Shown here: positions 1-9,181 of the stretch, piece by piece | Layout: the number at the start of each line of letters is the position of its first letter | How positions within the stretch are numbered: position 1 is the stretch's first letter | Position numbers and translations under genes: made by a program | Notes under the pieces: model-generated | The model's database searches: none | What the model was told of the DNA's origin: nothing | Seen by the model: the letters and a program-made list of their open reading frames with translations, nothing else | Assembly: GCF_039596395.1 (NCBI RefSeq) | Contig: NZ_JBCNJT010000001.1 | Coordinates: forward strand, 372,001-436,000 | Source: Fluviicola sp. | GTDB taxonomy: Bacteria > Bacteroidota > Bacteroidia > Flavobacteriales_D > Crocinitomicaceae | Direction: 5' to 3' | DNA length: 64,000 nucleotides

Positions 1-184
1 TATCCATTAAAAGCTGATCTGCCAGTTCCTGCTGATTAATATTTCCGCTGTTCTTGCCGATGAGGTACAAAGGGAAATAATACCGGTCAACAGGAGTGTG
101 TTCCAGGAGCATTGCTACTTTCCCGATATATTGTTTTGTTAGAATGCTGAAAAATCGGCCTAACGGCCATTCTTGTGTATTCAT
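1..184 (-). CDS. MarR-family transcriptional regulator (5' part only)
   Basis: The reverse strand opens with ATG at 184 and reads MNTQEWPLGRFFSILTKQYI and onward without a stop to the window edge, about 61 residues. The pattern of an amphipathic first helix (residues 5-30) followed by 'NINQQELADQLLMD' is the start of a MarR-type winged-helix protein, where that segment leads into the recognition helix. MarR proteins are dimeric DNA-binding repressors, often ligand-responsive and autoregulated. The C-terminal half lies outside the window, so the ligand class cannot be judged. A perfect inverted repeat lies 15 bases upstream of the start codon and is a plausible autoregulatory operator. The gene is divergent from the kinase genes. 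Confidence 0.75.
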   Translation of the reverse strand, partial: MNTQEWPLGRFFSILTKQYIGKVAMLLEHTPVDRYYFPLYLIGKNSGNINQQELADQLLMD

Positions 185-198
185 AATCTTTTTTTGGA

Positions 199-217
199 TA
201 GTTAGTAAAGCTAACTA
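199..217. promoter_or_regulatory. Perfect inverted repeat, probable MarR operator
   Basis: The sequence is TAGTTAG-TAAAG-CTAACTA, two perfect 7-base arms around a 5-base spacer. It sits in the leader of the divergent MarR-type gene (start codon at 184). MarR-family operators are typically palindromes of this size, commonly with TTAG/CTAA-type arms. The regulator-operator link is inferred from position only. Confidence 0.55.
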
Positions 218-252
218 ATTACGGGGTAAGTAGTTTTTGATTTAACGAAAAA

Positions 253-284
253 TTGACGAAAATTAGCAGATTCATGTACATTTA
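253..284 (+). promoter_or_regulatory. Candidate Bacteroidota promoter of first sensor kinase
   Basis: TTG at 253-255 precedes TACATTTA at 277-284, one mismatch from the Bacteroidota -7 consensus TAnnTTTG, with a 21-base spacer. The TTG start codon of the first kinase follows at 312. The downstream paralogues have the exact match TACATTTG at a similar distance from their starts. Confidence 0.4.
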
Positions 285-311
285 CATTCCTGTATCAACA
301 AGTTCATCATT

Positions 312-3200
312 TTGATCAAGTATATCCTATATAGCCTTTTTCTGGTTTTCACTGCTGCAAAAGCTCTTTCGCAACAAACAAAAGAGATTTCCTGGGAATA
401 CAACTACAAGCATTTTGGGATTAAAAATGGGTTGCCGAGTTCGGAAACTTACCAGGTTTACCAGGACAAATCAGGGTTGTTGTGGGTTTTGACTGACAGG
501 GGAATAGTGCGTTATGACGGATATGAGTTCCATACTTATACGATGGAAAGCGGATTGGCTGACAATGTCAATTTCCGGGTCGTGGAAGATTCGCAGGGAG
601 GTGTCTGGTTTGTCGGGTACAACGGATTGTTGAGTGTTTTCAGGGATGGAAAAATGCAACCCTATCCATACAATCACCTGATTAGGAAGAAGCTCGATAC
701 CGCCCAGAATCCAATCATTTCCATGCACGTTAATGAGGATCTTTCCATTGTTTACAGTTCTTTCAAATCGGGAATTTTTACAATCAGTAAAAATGGCCGG
801 TTAAAAGAGTTGCCCTTTCGATCACTAAACGGAGCGTCATTCTGGCAGTTCGGGAATGATTTTCTGCCCCATAGTGCTTTGCACAGAGTCAATGGTCCGG
901 TAAATACCTATTTGATAAGGAATAACCGGAAAATAGTCATCGGTAAGCTTTTTTTTACGATTACAGTCAGGGCTAAGGAACACAAGAAACAGTATTTCGC
1001 CCTAGCCAATCACAAAGCTTACATGAATGGTGGGAAACAATTCGAATTGATTCCCGGTACAACTGCTGCAATTGGATTGGATACAGATGAGGAATTCGTA
1101 TATATCGGATATTACAAGGGAGGAGTGAAAAAATTCCGTTTTGATCGCAGAACCAGAAAGCTGATCCTGGCAGGGCATTACTTAAAAGGTTTTTCAGTGA
1201 CATCGGCTTGCCGGGATCTGAATGGCACGTTGTGGTTTACCACGCTGGAAAAAGGAATGTTTGCTATTCATGATGAAGCTATCCGGCAGTTATCAATCAA
1301 TGGCAAACGATTCAACGGTGAAGTCCGGTTCATCAATGGGAATAAAGACAAAGTGGTATTGACTCATTATGTGGGAAAATGGCAGCAGCTTTACCCGCCT
1401 TATTTGTGTAAAGATGCAGGAAAAATGCTTGAGAAGTATAATTTACTGCCTTTTGGAAATGGATTTGCCTTTAAAAAAGGGATTGTGGATTGGAGTGACT
1501 GGCCTGAAGTGGACGATAGCTATCCGGTAAATCCGGTCTATCAAACTGGAAAGTCACTTGTTGGAAACACGAAGGAAGATACTACCAGGGTTATGGAAAT
1601 AAGACCTGTGAATACTATTTTGAGGGTTTTGGCGCATACCGGTGGAGACGACAAGCTTAGCAGCGCGTTTCATTGGTATTACATCACTGCGAATAATCAG
1701 CTTTTTGAAGTGTATAACCAGGGAGTGTTTGTTTTGGAAATACAGCATAAAAAATTTGGCGACAAACCACGTCCTGTTTTAAAGAAAAGGATCCATTTGA
1801 TGAAATATAATCCCGTGTGGGGATTGATTGCCTGCTCAAATTCGGAAGGAATATTTACCATAGATACGCATACCGGAAAAGCGAGAGAATTTGCTTCTGA
1901 TCTGGGATTAGGGAAACAAATTTTAACCTTCTTTTTCGATGAAAAAGACCAATTATGGGTTTCAACACGGAAAGGAATTTTCCTGCTTGTCAGGAAGCAT
2001 GGAAAGATGTCGGTCAATTCGTTTCTGGATAACAGTCTTTTATCCAGCAGTGAGATCACAGACTTGTATGCGTATAACCAGGTGGTTTACCTGGGAACCA
2101 AAGTGGGCGTTCAAAAAATTGAATGGCAGAAAGTAAAAAAAGGATTGAGCGGTTTTCCGTTGGAAGTATTTTCCGCGAGGGGATTTACCAGTAATAAACA
2201 GCTTGTCAGAAGCAAGGTTTATCCGGCTAAAACGGATCTGATCAAAATTTCGCTATTCAGTAAAAAACTCGATAAACCTGTCGAATACCGTTACCGTTTT
2301 GCTGCAGATGAAACATGGGTCAAATCCAATAAAGGAGAGATTATTTTGAACCATCCAACCAACGGGGATTTTAACCTGGAAGTGGCATGTTTGAACGAAA
2401 ACGGAAAATGGTCTGCATCCAAAATTTTGTATAGTTTTTCCGTTGAAAAGGTCCTTTTCCTGCGTTGGTATTTTCTATTGCTTTATGCTGTCTTGTTAAT
2501 TGTTCTGTTTTACATGATCCTGAAATTATCGATTCAATCGGTCAATAAGAAAAACTACATGCTCAACCGGATGATGGAACTGGAACGCATGGCACTTTCT
2601 GCTCAAATGAATCCGCACTTTATCTTCAATTCACTGAACTCCATTCACAGTTTCCTGTTGTATGAAGAAAATGAGAATGCCGAAAAATACCTGCTGCGAT
2701 TCGCCAAATTGATCCGCCAGACGCTTTCCAACTCCAGGGCAACCTACATTACGGTTGAAGAGGAATATGAAACGTTGAAGAATTACATTTTACTGGAAAA
2801 TATGCGTTTTAAAAATGGGTTTACCTTCCGGATCGAATGTGATTTCAATCAAATGCCTTTAAATCCATGCATTCCGCCGATGCTGATCCAGCCTTACGTT
2901 GAAAATGCCATTATTCACGGATTACCGAAACGGACCCAGGGTGCTGAACTACTGATCCGGTTCTACAAAGAAGGTGACCGTCTGAAAGTAATGATCCGGG
3001 ATAACGGAATCGGTTATAAAGAATCGCAAAGGAACAAGCGGGATACCGGGCATAAATCTTATGGGACACAGATCACGGAAGAGCGGATGAAATCCCTCCA
3101 GGAAAGGAACAGGGAAGGTTTCAGTGTGGAGGTAAGTGATGCGGACGAGTCCAATCCGGAATTCCCGGGAACAAAAGTCATTTTGACTATTCCCATTTAA
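312..3200 (+). CDS. Propeller-sensor LytS-type histidine kinase, copy 1
   Basis: A 962-residue inner-membrane sensor kinase. A signal peptide (residues 1-21, ending AKALSQ) is followed by a periplasmic two-component-regulator beta-propeller: the Reg_prop-like repeat 'GLPSSETYQVYQDKSG..LWV' starts near residue 40, and further 'LWFTT', 'LWVST' repeats run to about 600. A Y_Y_Y-like module precedes one membrane helix (about 717-740). The cytoplasmic His_kinase domain has its H-box QMNPHFIFNSLNS with predicted phosphoacceptor His769, and the ATPase N-box PPMLIQPYVENAIIHG lies near 854-869. There is no receiver or AraC domain, so this is not a hybrid kinase; a LytTR-type partner would be expected but is not in the window. 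The start is TTG, chosen because it gives a clean signal peptide and matches both paralogues. First of three tandem copies. Confidence 0.9.
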   Translation: MIKYILYSLFLVFTAAKALSQQTKEISWEYNYKHFGIKNGLPSSETYQVYQDKSGLLWVLTDRGIVRYDGYEFHTYTMESGLADNVNFRVVEDSQGGVWFVGYNGLLSVFRDGKMQPYPYNHLIRKKLDTAQNPIISMHVNEDLSIVYSSFKSGIFTISKNGRLKELPFRSLNGASFWQFGNDFLPHSALHRVNGPVNTYLIRNNRKIVIGKLFFTITVRAKEHKKQYFALANHKAYMNGGKQFELIPGTTAAIGLDTDEEFVYIGYYKGGVKKFRFDRRTRKLILAGHYLKGFSVTSACRDLNGTLWFTTLEKGMFAIHDEAIRQLSINGKRFNGEVRFINGNKDKVVLTHYVGKWQQLYPPYLCKDAGKMLEKYNLLPFGNGFAFKKGIVDWSDWPEVDDSYPVNPVYQTGKSLVGNTKEDTTRVMEIRPVNTILRVLAHTGGDDKLSSAFHWYYITANNQLFEVYNQGVFVLEIQHKKFGDKPRPVLKKRIHLMKYNPVWGLIACSNSEGIFTIDTHTGKAREFASDLGLGKQILTFFFDEKDQLWVSTRKGIFLLVRKHGKMSVNSFLDNSLLSSSEITDLYAYNQVVYLGTKVGVQKIEWQKVKKGLSGFPLEVFSARGFTSNKQLVRSKVYPAKTDLIKISLFSKKLDKPVEYRYRFAADETWVKSNKGEIILNHPTNGDFNLEVACLNENGKWSASKILYSFSVEKVLFLRWYFLLLYAVLLIVLFYMILKLSIQSVNKKNYMLNRMMELERMALSAQMNPHFIFNSLNSIHSFLLYEENENAEKYLLRFAKLIRQTLSNSRATYITVEEEYETLKNYILLENMRFKNGFTFRIECDFNQMPLNPCIPPMLIQPYVENAIIHGLPKRTQGAELLIRFYKEGDRLKVMIRDNGIGYKESQRNKRDTGHKSYGTQITEERMKSLQERNREGFSVEVSDADESNPEFPGTKVILTIPI

Positions 3201-3235
3201 ACAGGCTAAAAAAATGAAGAGATACGGAATTCTTT

Positions 3236-3243
3236 TACATTTG
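3236..3243 (+). promoter_or_regulatory. -7 promoter element TACATTTG (kinase copy 2)
   Basis: Exact match to TAnnTTTG, 27 bases before the TTG start codon at 3271. About 70 bases around it are almost unchanged upstream of the third kinase (element at 6183-6190), so the promoter was duplicated with the gene. No clear TTG -33 box is seen. Confidence 0.55.
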
Positions 3244-3270
3244 CTGTAAATCTAAATCTCCGGTACTGTT

Positions 3271-6147
3271 TTGATCAGGTCTTTTTTTTGTGGGTTTCTC
3301 TTTCTTGGAATTGCAATTACTGTATTTGCACAAGAAAATCGTATTTCATGGGAATACAACTATGATCATTTTGGAATCAAGAACGGGCTTCCAAGCTCGG
3401 AAACGTACCAGGTTCACCAGGATAAGTCAGGACTGTTGTGGATTTTAACAGACAGGGGAGTTGTGCGCTACGACGGATTTCAGTTTAAAACTTACACCAC
3501 AGAAAATGGATTGTGCGATAATGTCAATTTCCGGATGGTGGAAGGCCTTGATGGAGGAATTTGGTTTATCGGGTTTAATGGACTGTTAAGTGTGTACAAG
3601 AAAGGGGAAATGAAGCCCTACCGGTACAATCCGAAAATTCAAAAATCCTTGAAGTCATACAAGTCGGGTAATATAATGATCCATGTAAACCGGGATGGAT
3701 CGATCATCTATAATTCTTCCGGACGAACAACTGTTAAGATCAGTAAAAAAGGAAGAGTAACTAATTTAATGAAGGAAACGGTGGATGCCGGCTACCTGAT
3801 GGATTATGGGGGGCAGCTGCTGCTTCAAAAGACCATTACAACGAATGATTTCAAGAAGGTTTTTTTGATCAGAGGGAAGAAGAAAATATTTCTGGGAAAA
3901 ATCGTTTTCAACCAAACACTTCGGGCAAAAAAACACAAACAGCATTATTTTGTGATTGCCGGATCGAAAGCCTATTTGCATGACGGGTACCAATTTCGTT
4001 TGATTTCAGGAAATCAGTCAGTTATCGGTTTAGATACAGATGATCAATACCTTTACATCGGTTTTTACAAGAACGGAGTAAAAAAATACCGGTTCGATCC
4101 AAAGACCAAAGAGCTTGTTTTCGTCCGGCATTATTTCCCGAATTACTCTGTAAGTTCAGTGAGCTTAGATCACAATGGGGCTTTGTGGTTTACAACCCTT
4201 GAGAACGGAATTTATGTTATTTACGATGAGGCTTTTCAACAGCTTTATATGAATAAGCACAAATTGAACGAAGAGATCCGTTTCGTGAATGGAAACAAAA
4301 ACAAAATTATCCTCACTTACCATGTAGGTAAATGGCAGCAATTGTATCCCCCTTTTTTACAAAAAGAACAGGGAAGAATAAATCATCAATTCAATATGCT
4401 GCCAGCTAATAACGGTTTCATTTTTCACAAGGGAGTTGCGGATTGGAGCGATTGGAAGGACGTAGATGATAGTCATAGTCTGATCCCGCTCTATAAAACA
4501 GATACTTCTTTTTTGGGAGTAGATCAGTTTGCAAGGGAAATTGTCGAGGTGGGAAAAAGCACAGTAACCAGGAATGACTTTAGCGAAGTGGTCCGTTCGG
4601 GAATAACCGGATCGTTTTACTGGTTCCATTTCTACAGGAAGGATAAGTTGTTTATGTTGTTCGATGACGGGGTGTTTGTTCTTCCAGTTAAAGACGGAAA
4701 ACTTCAGAAATCGTATCGTCCAGTGCTCTTGAAACGACTGGACCGTTTGATTTACAACCGTGTTTGGGGGCTTCTTGCCTATTCAACAAGTGAAGGAGCT
4801 TTTGAAATCAATGAGGAAACGAACAGGGCGGTGCAGTTTGCCCCGGATTTAAATCTGGGAAAACAGATCATCCGCATTTTCTTTGATGAAAAGGACCAGT
4901 TATGGTTGGCAAACAAAAAAGGAATATTTCTGCTGGAAAAGAAAAACGGGAAAGCGAAAGTCCTGTTTTTCGTGAATCGTGACCGATTGTCTTCTCCGGA
5001 AATTATGGATATGTATGCCTATGAGGATGTGCTTTACCTGGCAACTAAATTCGGTGTTCAGCGGATAAACGTTCCCAAAGTGAAGAAAAAACAATTTACG
5101 AATCCGATTTCTTTACTTGAGATAAAAGTATTTGCAAATAACAGGAAATTGGAACGGAATATCGTTTATCCTTCTGAAACGGACCTGATTAAAATCTTTC
5201 TGATGAACAAAGGTTTGGATGGCAGTAACCATTATAGGTACCGTTTCGGTGCAAACGAAACATGGAATGTTTCAGATAAAGGAGAAATTGTTCTGAATAA
5301 TCCATCTGATAAAGTATATGCTTTGGAAGTTTCTTATCTGGATTCGTTTAATCATTGGACGAAACCTGTAAAACTGGGAGTGTTTGAAGTTGAGAAAATC
5401 ATTTTCCTGCGCTGGTACTTTATCTTGCTTTATATCGGGTTGGTCGTTCTTGTGTTCTATGGAATTTTGAAATATACGGTAAGAGCAGCAAACCGCAAGA
5501 GTGAATTGTTGAACCGGATGATGGAGTTGGAACAAATGGCACTTTCTGCTCAAATGAATCCACATTTTATCTTCAATTCATTGAACTCCATTCACAGTTT
5601 CCTGTTGTATGAAGAGAATGAGAATGCTGAAAAATACCTGCTGCGATTCGCCAAACTGATCCGCCAGACGCTTTCCAACTCCAGGGCAACCTACATTACG
5701 ATTGAAGAGGAATATGAAACGTTGAAGAATTACATTTTACTGGAAAACATGCGTTTTAAAAATGGGTTTACCTTCCGGATCGAGTGTGATTTCAATCAAT
5801 TGCCTTTAAATCCATGCATTCCGCCGATGCTGATCCAGCCTTACGTTGAAAATGCCATCATTCACGGATTACCGAAACGGACCCAGGGTGCTGAACTGCT
5901 GATCCGGTTCTACAAAGAAGGTGACCGCCTGAAAGTAATGATCCGGGATAACGGAATCGGTTATAAAGAATCGCAAAGGAACAAGCGGGATACCGGGCAT
6001 AAATCTTATGGAACACAGATTACGGAAGAGCGGATGAAATCCCTCCAGGAAAGGAACAGGGAAGGTTTTAGTGTGGAGGTAAGTGACGCGGATGAATCCA
6101 ATCCGGAATTCCCGGGAACAAAAGTCATTTTGACAATTCCTATTTAA
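3271..6147 (+). CDS. Propeller-sensor LytS-type histidine kinase, copy 2
   Basis: A 958-residue paralogue of the preceding kinase with the same order: signal peptide (1-20, ending TVFAQ), propeller repeats, Y_Y_Y-like module, one membrane helix near 712-735, His_kinase domain with predicted phosphoacceptor His765, and an ATPase domain. The kinase half is almost residue-for-residue the same as copies 1 and 3. The sensor differs in large blocks, for example the segment around residues 120-200. It starts with TTG (MIRSFFCG), which is the only start that keeps the signal peptide. It has its own -7 element, so it may be transcribed separately. The ligand is unknown; related propeller sensors respond to oligosaccharides or other periplasmic signals, but nothing here identifies one. 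Confidence 0.9.
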   Translation: MIRSFFCGFLFLGIAITVFAQENRISWEYNYDHFGIKNGLPSSETYQVHQDKSGLLWILTDRGVVRYDGFQFKTYTTENGLCDNVNFRMVEGLDGGIWFIGFNGLLSVYKKGEMKPYRYNPKIQKSLKSYKSGNIMIHVNRDGSIIYNSSGRTTVKISKKGRVTNLMKETVDAGYLMDYGGQLLLQKTITTNDFKKVFLIRGKKKIFLGKIVFNQTLRAKKHKQHYFVIAGSKAYLHDGYQFRLISGNQSVIGLDTDDQYLYIGFYKNGVKKYRFDPKTKELVFVRHYFPNYSVSSVSLDHNGALWFTTLENGIYVIYDEAFQQLYMNKHKLNEEIRFVNGNKNKIILTYHVGKWQQLYPPFLQKEQGRINHQFNMLPANNGFIFHKGVADWSDWKDVDDSHSLIPLYKTDTSFLGVDQFAREIVEVGKSTVTRNDFSEVVRSGITGSFYWFHFYRKDKLFMLFDDGVFVLPVKDGKLQKSYRPVLLKRLDRLIYNRVWGLLAYSTSEGAFEINEETNRAVQFAPDLNLGKQIIRIFFDEKDQLWLANKKGIFLLEKKNGKAKVLFFVNRDRLSSPEIMDMYAYEDVLYLATKFGVQRINVPKVKKKQFTNPISLLEIKVFANNRKLERNIVYPSETDLIKIFLMNKGLDGSNHYRYRFGANETWNVSDKGEIVLNNPSDKVYALEVSYLDSFNHWTKPVKLGVFEVEKIIFLRWYFILLYIGLVVLVFYGILKYTVRAANRKSELLNRMMELEQMALSAQMNPHFIFNSLNSIHSFLLYEENENAEKYLLRFAKLIRQTLSNSRATYITIEEEYETLKNYILLENMRFKNGFTFRIECDFNQLPLNPCIPPMLIQPYVENAIIHGLPKRTQGAELLIRFYKEGDRLKVMIRDNGIGYKESQRNKRDTGHKSYGTQITEERMKSLQERNREGFSVEVSDADESNPEFPGTKVILTIPI

Positions 6148-6182
6148 ACCGGCAAAAAAAATAAAGAGATACGGAATTCTTT

Positions 6183-6190
6183 TACATTTG
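6183..6190 (+). promoter_or_regulatory. -7 promoter element TACATTTG (kinase copy 3)
   Basis: Exact TAnnTTTG match, 27 bases before the TTG start at 6218. The surrounding 70 or so bases copy the region upstream of kinase 2 with only a few changes. Confidence 0.55.
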
Positions 6191-6217
6191 CTGTAAATCT
6201 AAATCTCTGGTACCGTT

Positions 6218-9109
6218 TTGATAAGGTCTTTTTTTTGTGGATTTCTCTTTCTTGCGATTGCATGTATTGCGTCTGCGCAAAAAAATAGTATCTCATGGGA
6301 ATACAATTACGATCATTTCGGAATAAAAAACAGATTGCCAAGTTCAGAAACCTACCAGGTTCACCAGGATAAGTCAGGACTATTGTGGATCCTCACGGAC
6401 AAAGGAGTTGTTAAATACGACGGATTTGAATTTTATACCTATACCACGGAAAACGGACTGAGTGATATTGTCAATTTCAGAGTGGTGGAAGATCCGAACG
6501 GAGGAGTCTGGTTTATTGGATTTAACGGCCTTTTAAGTGTTTTCCAGAATGGGAAAATGCAGGCTTACAAATACAACCATTTACTTGAGAAGCATGTCCC
6601 GGTCGGGAGAAACATAGGCATCTCCCTTCATGTCAAAAAAGACCAGTCGATTGTTTACTGTGTTGCCCAAAAGAAAATGATTGCTGTAAGTGCAACTGGT
6701 AAAGTGAAGGATTTATCTGACGGGTTCAATGAAAACACGTATCTTTTTGAGTTTGGTAATGAATTATTAAGCCTGCAGAAAACAAACGCTACGACATCGG
6801 ATATTTATTTGAATAAGAATAATACCAGCGGTTTATTGGGAAATGTCCGTTTAGCAGGAACAACCAGGGCTAAGAAATATCAAGGCAAGTATTTTTTGAC
6901 AACGAATTACAAGCTTTATTTTAGTTATGATCAAAGGTTCATACAGGTGGTCGATGATCCGGGGCATGAGATAATTGGCTTGGATGCGGATAAAGACTTT
7001 TTATATGTAGGATTGTACAAGAATGGGTTGAAAAAGTTTCGGTTCGATCCGGAGAAAAAAGAACTGGTACTCGTCAGCCACTATTTACCAAATTATTCAG
7101 TAACCTCGGCGTATAGAGATTTCAATGGAACTTTATGGATTACGACATTGGAAAACGGCATTTTTGCTTTGTATGACGAAGCATTCAGACAATTATCCGT
7201 CAACGGGAATAAAGTGAACGAAGAGGTGCGCTTTATCAGTGGAAATAAGGAAAAGATCATTATCAACTATTATGTGGGTAAATGGCAGCAATTGTACCCG
7301 CCGTTTCTCTGTAAAGACGTCGGTAAAATAGTTTATAAGTATAATTTGCTGCCTGTAGGAGATGGATTCGCTTTTAAGAGTGGGATTGTGGATTGGAGCG
7401 GCTGGAAGGATGTCGATGCAACTTATGATGGAAATCCTGTTTATACCAACGGACAATTCGTGATGGGCTTGTCGAGACGACGGTATGAAATAGTTGAGAT
7501 GAAGGGGCCCGTATACATGAACGGATATGATGTTAATTTTATTGACCGGTCAAAGCTGGTAGGAGCTTTTTACTGGTTTTATAAATTCAGGAATAAGAAA
7601 ATGTTCATTTTATTCGACGAAGGTGTTTTTTGCTTTGATCTGGAAAAATCAAAAATGTCAGAACATTACCGGCCTGTTTTAAGAAAGCGGATCAACCAGT
7701 TGGAATATAATAAAACCTGGGGCTTACTGGCCTATTCAAGCCTGGCGGGTATTTATCACATTGACATGGAAAGTGAGGTAGCTTCCGGATTTGCTCCGGA
7801 TCTCAACATCGGAACACAGGTTTCGGGTATTTTCTTCGATGAAAAAGACGGGCTTTGGGTAGTAAGTGAAAAAGGGCTGTTTTTATTGGAAAAGAAAAAC
7901 GGGAAAATAAACAGTAGTTGTTTTGTAAACAGGAACCTGATTTCCAGTGCAGAAGTAATGGATATCTATGCCTACAATAAGACCGTTTATGTTTCCACCA
8001 AGTTTGGTGTTCAGAAAATCGACTTCCTGAAAGTGAAAAAAGAACGCAGAGGATGCCCGATTGAACTTTTTTCAGTCCGTGCTTTTGCCAAAAACAAGGA
8101 ACTCTCACCTGGTAAGATACTTCCTTCAAAAACAGATCTTATTAAAATCAATCTTTCCAACAGGAACCTGAATCCTTCTGTTGTTTACAAATACCGGTTC
8201 GGTAAAGATCAAACCTGGACGAAAACAGATAAGGGTGAAATTGTCCTGAATAATCCTTCGAATGGGATTTATACATTGGAGGTTTCCTATCTGAATCACT
8301 TAAATTATTGGACAAAACCGGTCAAACTGACTGTTTTTGAAGTGGAGCAGCACATTTTTCTGCGCTGGTATTTTATCTTGCTTTATATCGGGTTGGTGAT
8401 CGGATTGTTTTATGGAGTTTTGAAGTATACCATAAAAGCTTCTAACCGGAAAAACGAATTGCTGAACCGGATGATGGAACTGGAACGCATGGCGCTTTCT
8501 GCGCAGATGAATCCGCACTTTATCTTCAATTCATTGAACTCCATTCACAGTTTCCTGTTGTATGAAGAAAATGAGAATGCCGAAAAATACCTGTTGCGAT
8601 TTGCCAAACTGATCCGCCAGACGCTCTCCAACTCCAGGGCAACCTACATTACGATTGAAGAGGAATATGAAACGTTGAAGAATTACATTTTACTGGAAAA
8701 CATGCGTTTTAAAAATGGGTTTACCTTCCGGATCGAGTGTGATTTCAATCAATTGCCTTTGACTCCTTGTATTCCGCCGATGCTGATCCAGCCTTACGTT
8801 GAAAATGCCATCATTCACGGATTACCGAAACGGACCCAGGGTGCTGAACTGCTGATCCGGTTCTACAAAGAAGGTGACCACCTGAAAGTATTGATCCGGG
8901 ATAACGGAATAGGTTATAAAGAATCGCAAAGGAACAAGCGGGATACCGGGCATAAATCCTATGGGACACAGATCACGGAAGAGCGGATGAAATCCCTCCA
9001 GGCAAGGAACAGGGAAGGTTTCAGTGTGGAGGTAAGTGATGCGGACGAGTCCAATCCGGCATTCCCGGGAACAAAAGTCATTTTGACGATTCCTATACCA
9101 ACTAATTGA
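6218..9109 (+). CDS. Propeller-sensor LytS-type histidine kinase, copy 3
   Basis: A 963-residue third copy of the tandem family. The signal peptide (1-20, ending CIASAQ) is nearly identical to copy 2 in its first 12 residues. The propeller, membrane helix and kinase follow, with predicted phosphoacceptor His767 and an intact N-box. It differs at the end: the last residues are TIPIPTN rather than TIPI, because the stop codon of the other copies has been lost and reading continues three codons. It begins with TTG like its paralogues. The sensor region is about as different from copies 1 and 2 as they are from each other, which fits duplication followed by sensor divergence. Confidence 0.9.
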   Translation: MIRSFFCGFLFLAIACIASAQKNSISWEYNYDHFGIKNRLPSSETYQVHQDKSGLLWILTDKGVVKYDGFEFYTYTTENGLSDIVNFRVVEDPNGGVWFIGFNGLLSVFQNGKMQAYKYNHLLEKHVPVGRNIGISLHVKKDQSIVYCVAQKKMIAVSATGKVKDLSDGFNENTYLFEFGNELLSLQKTNATTSDIYLNKNNTSGLLGNVRLAGTTRAKKYQGKYFLTTNYKLYFSYDQRFIQVVDDPGHEIIGLDADKDFLYVGLYKNGLKKFRFDPEKKELVLVSHYLPNYSVTSAYRDFNGTLWITTLENGIFALYDEAFRQLSVNGNKVNEEVRFISGNKEKIIINYYVGKWQQLYPPFLCKDVGKIVYKYNLLPVGDGFAFKSGIVDWSGWKDVDATYDGNPVYTNGQFVMGLSRRRYEIVEMKGPVYMNGYDVNFIDRSKLVGAFYWFYKFRNKKMFILFDEGVFCFDLEKSKMSEHYRPVLRKRINQLEYNKTWGLLAYSSLAGIYHIDMESEVASGFAPDLNIGTQVSGIFFDEKDGLWVVSEKGLFLLEKKNGKINSSCFVNRNLISSAEVMDIYAYNKTVYVSTKFGVQKIDFLKVKKERRGCPIELFSVRAFAKNKELSPGKILPSKTDLIKINLSNRNLNPSVVYKYRFGKDQTWTKTDKGEIVLNNPSNGIYTLEVSYLNHLNYWTKPVKLTVFEVEQHIFLRWYFILLYIGLVIGLFYGVLKYTIKASNRKNELLNRMMELERMALSAQMNPHFIFNSLNSIHSFLLYEENENAEKYLLRFAKLIRQTLSNSRATYITIEEEYETLKNYILLENMRFKNGFTFRIECDFNQLPLTPCIPPMLIQPYVENAIIHGLPKRTQGAELLIRFYKEGDHLKVLIRDNGIGYKESQRNKRDTGHKSYGTQITEERMKSLQARNREGFSVEVSDADESNPAFPGTKVILTIPIPTN

Positions 9110-9179
9110 AAATGCAAAATTCAAAATTCAAAAAAGAGTGTCTACAATTTTTTGCATTCTACATTTTAAATTTTGAATT
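9104..9179. repeat. Imperfect A/T-rich inverted repeat between convergent genes
   Basis: The left arm (9104-9135) is made of AATTCAAAA units. The right arm (9148-9179) is its imperfect complement, about 24 of 32 positions pairing by my count. It covers the stop codon of the third kinase and sits before the convergent miaE-like gene, so it may be a bidirectional terminator. Confidence 0.5.
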
Positions 9180-9181
9180 GA

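Noticed and set aside
312-9109. Hybrid two-component systems (one-protein kinase plus receiver)
   Set aside because: The three proteins end after the ATPase domain and have no receiver or AraC domain.
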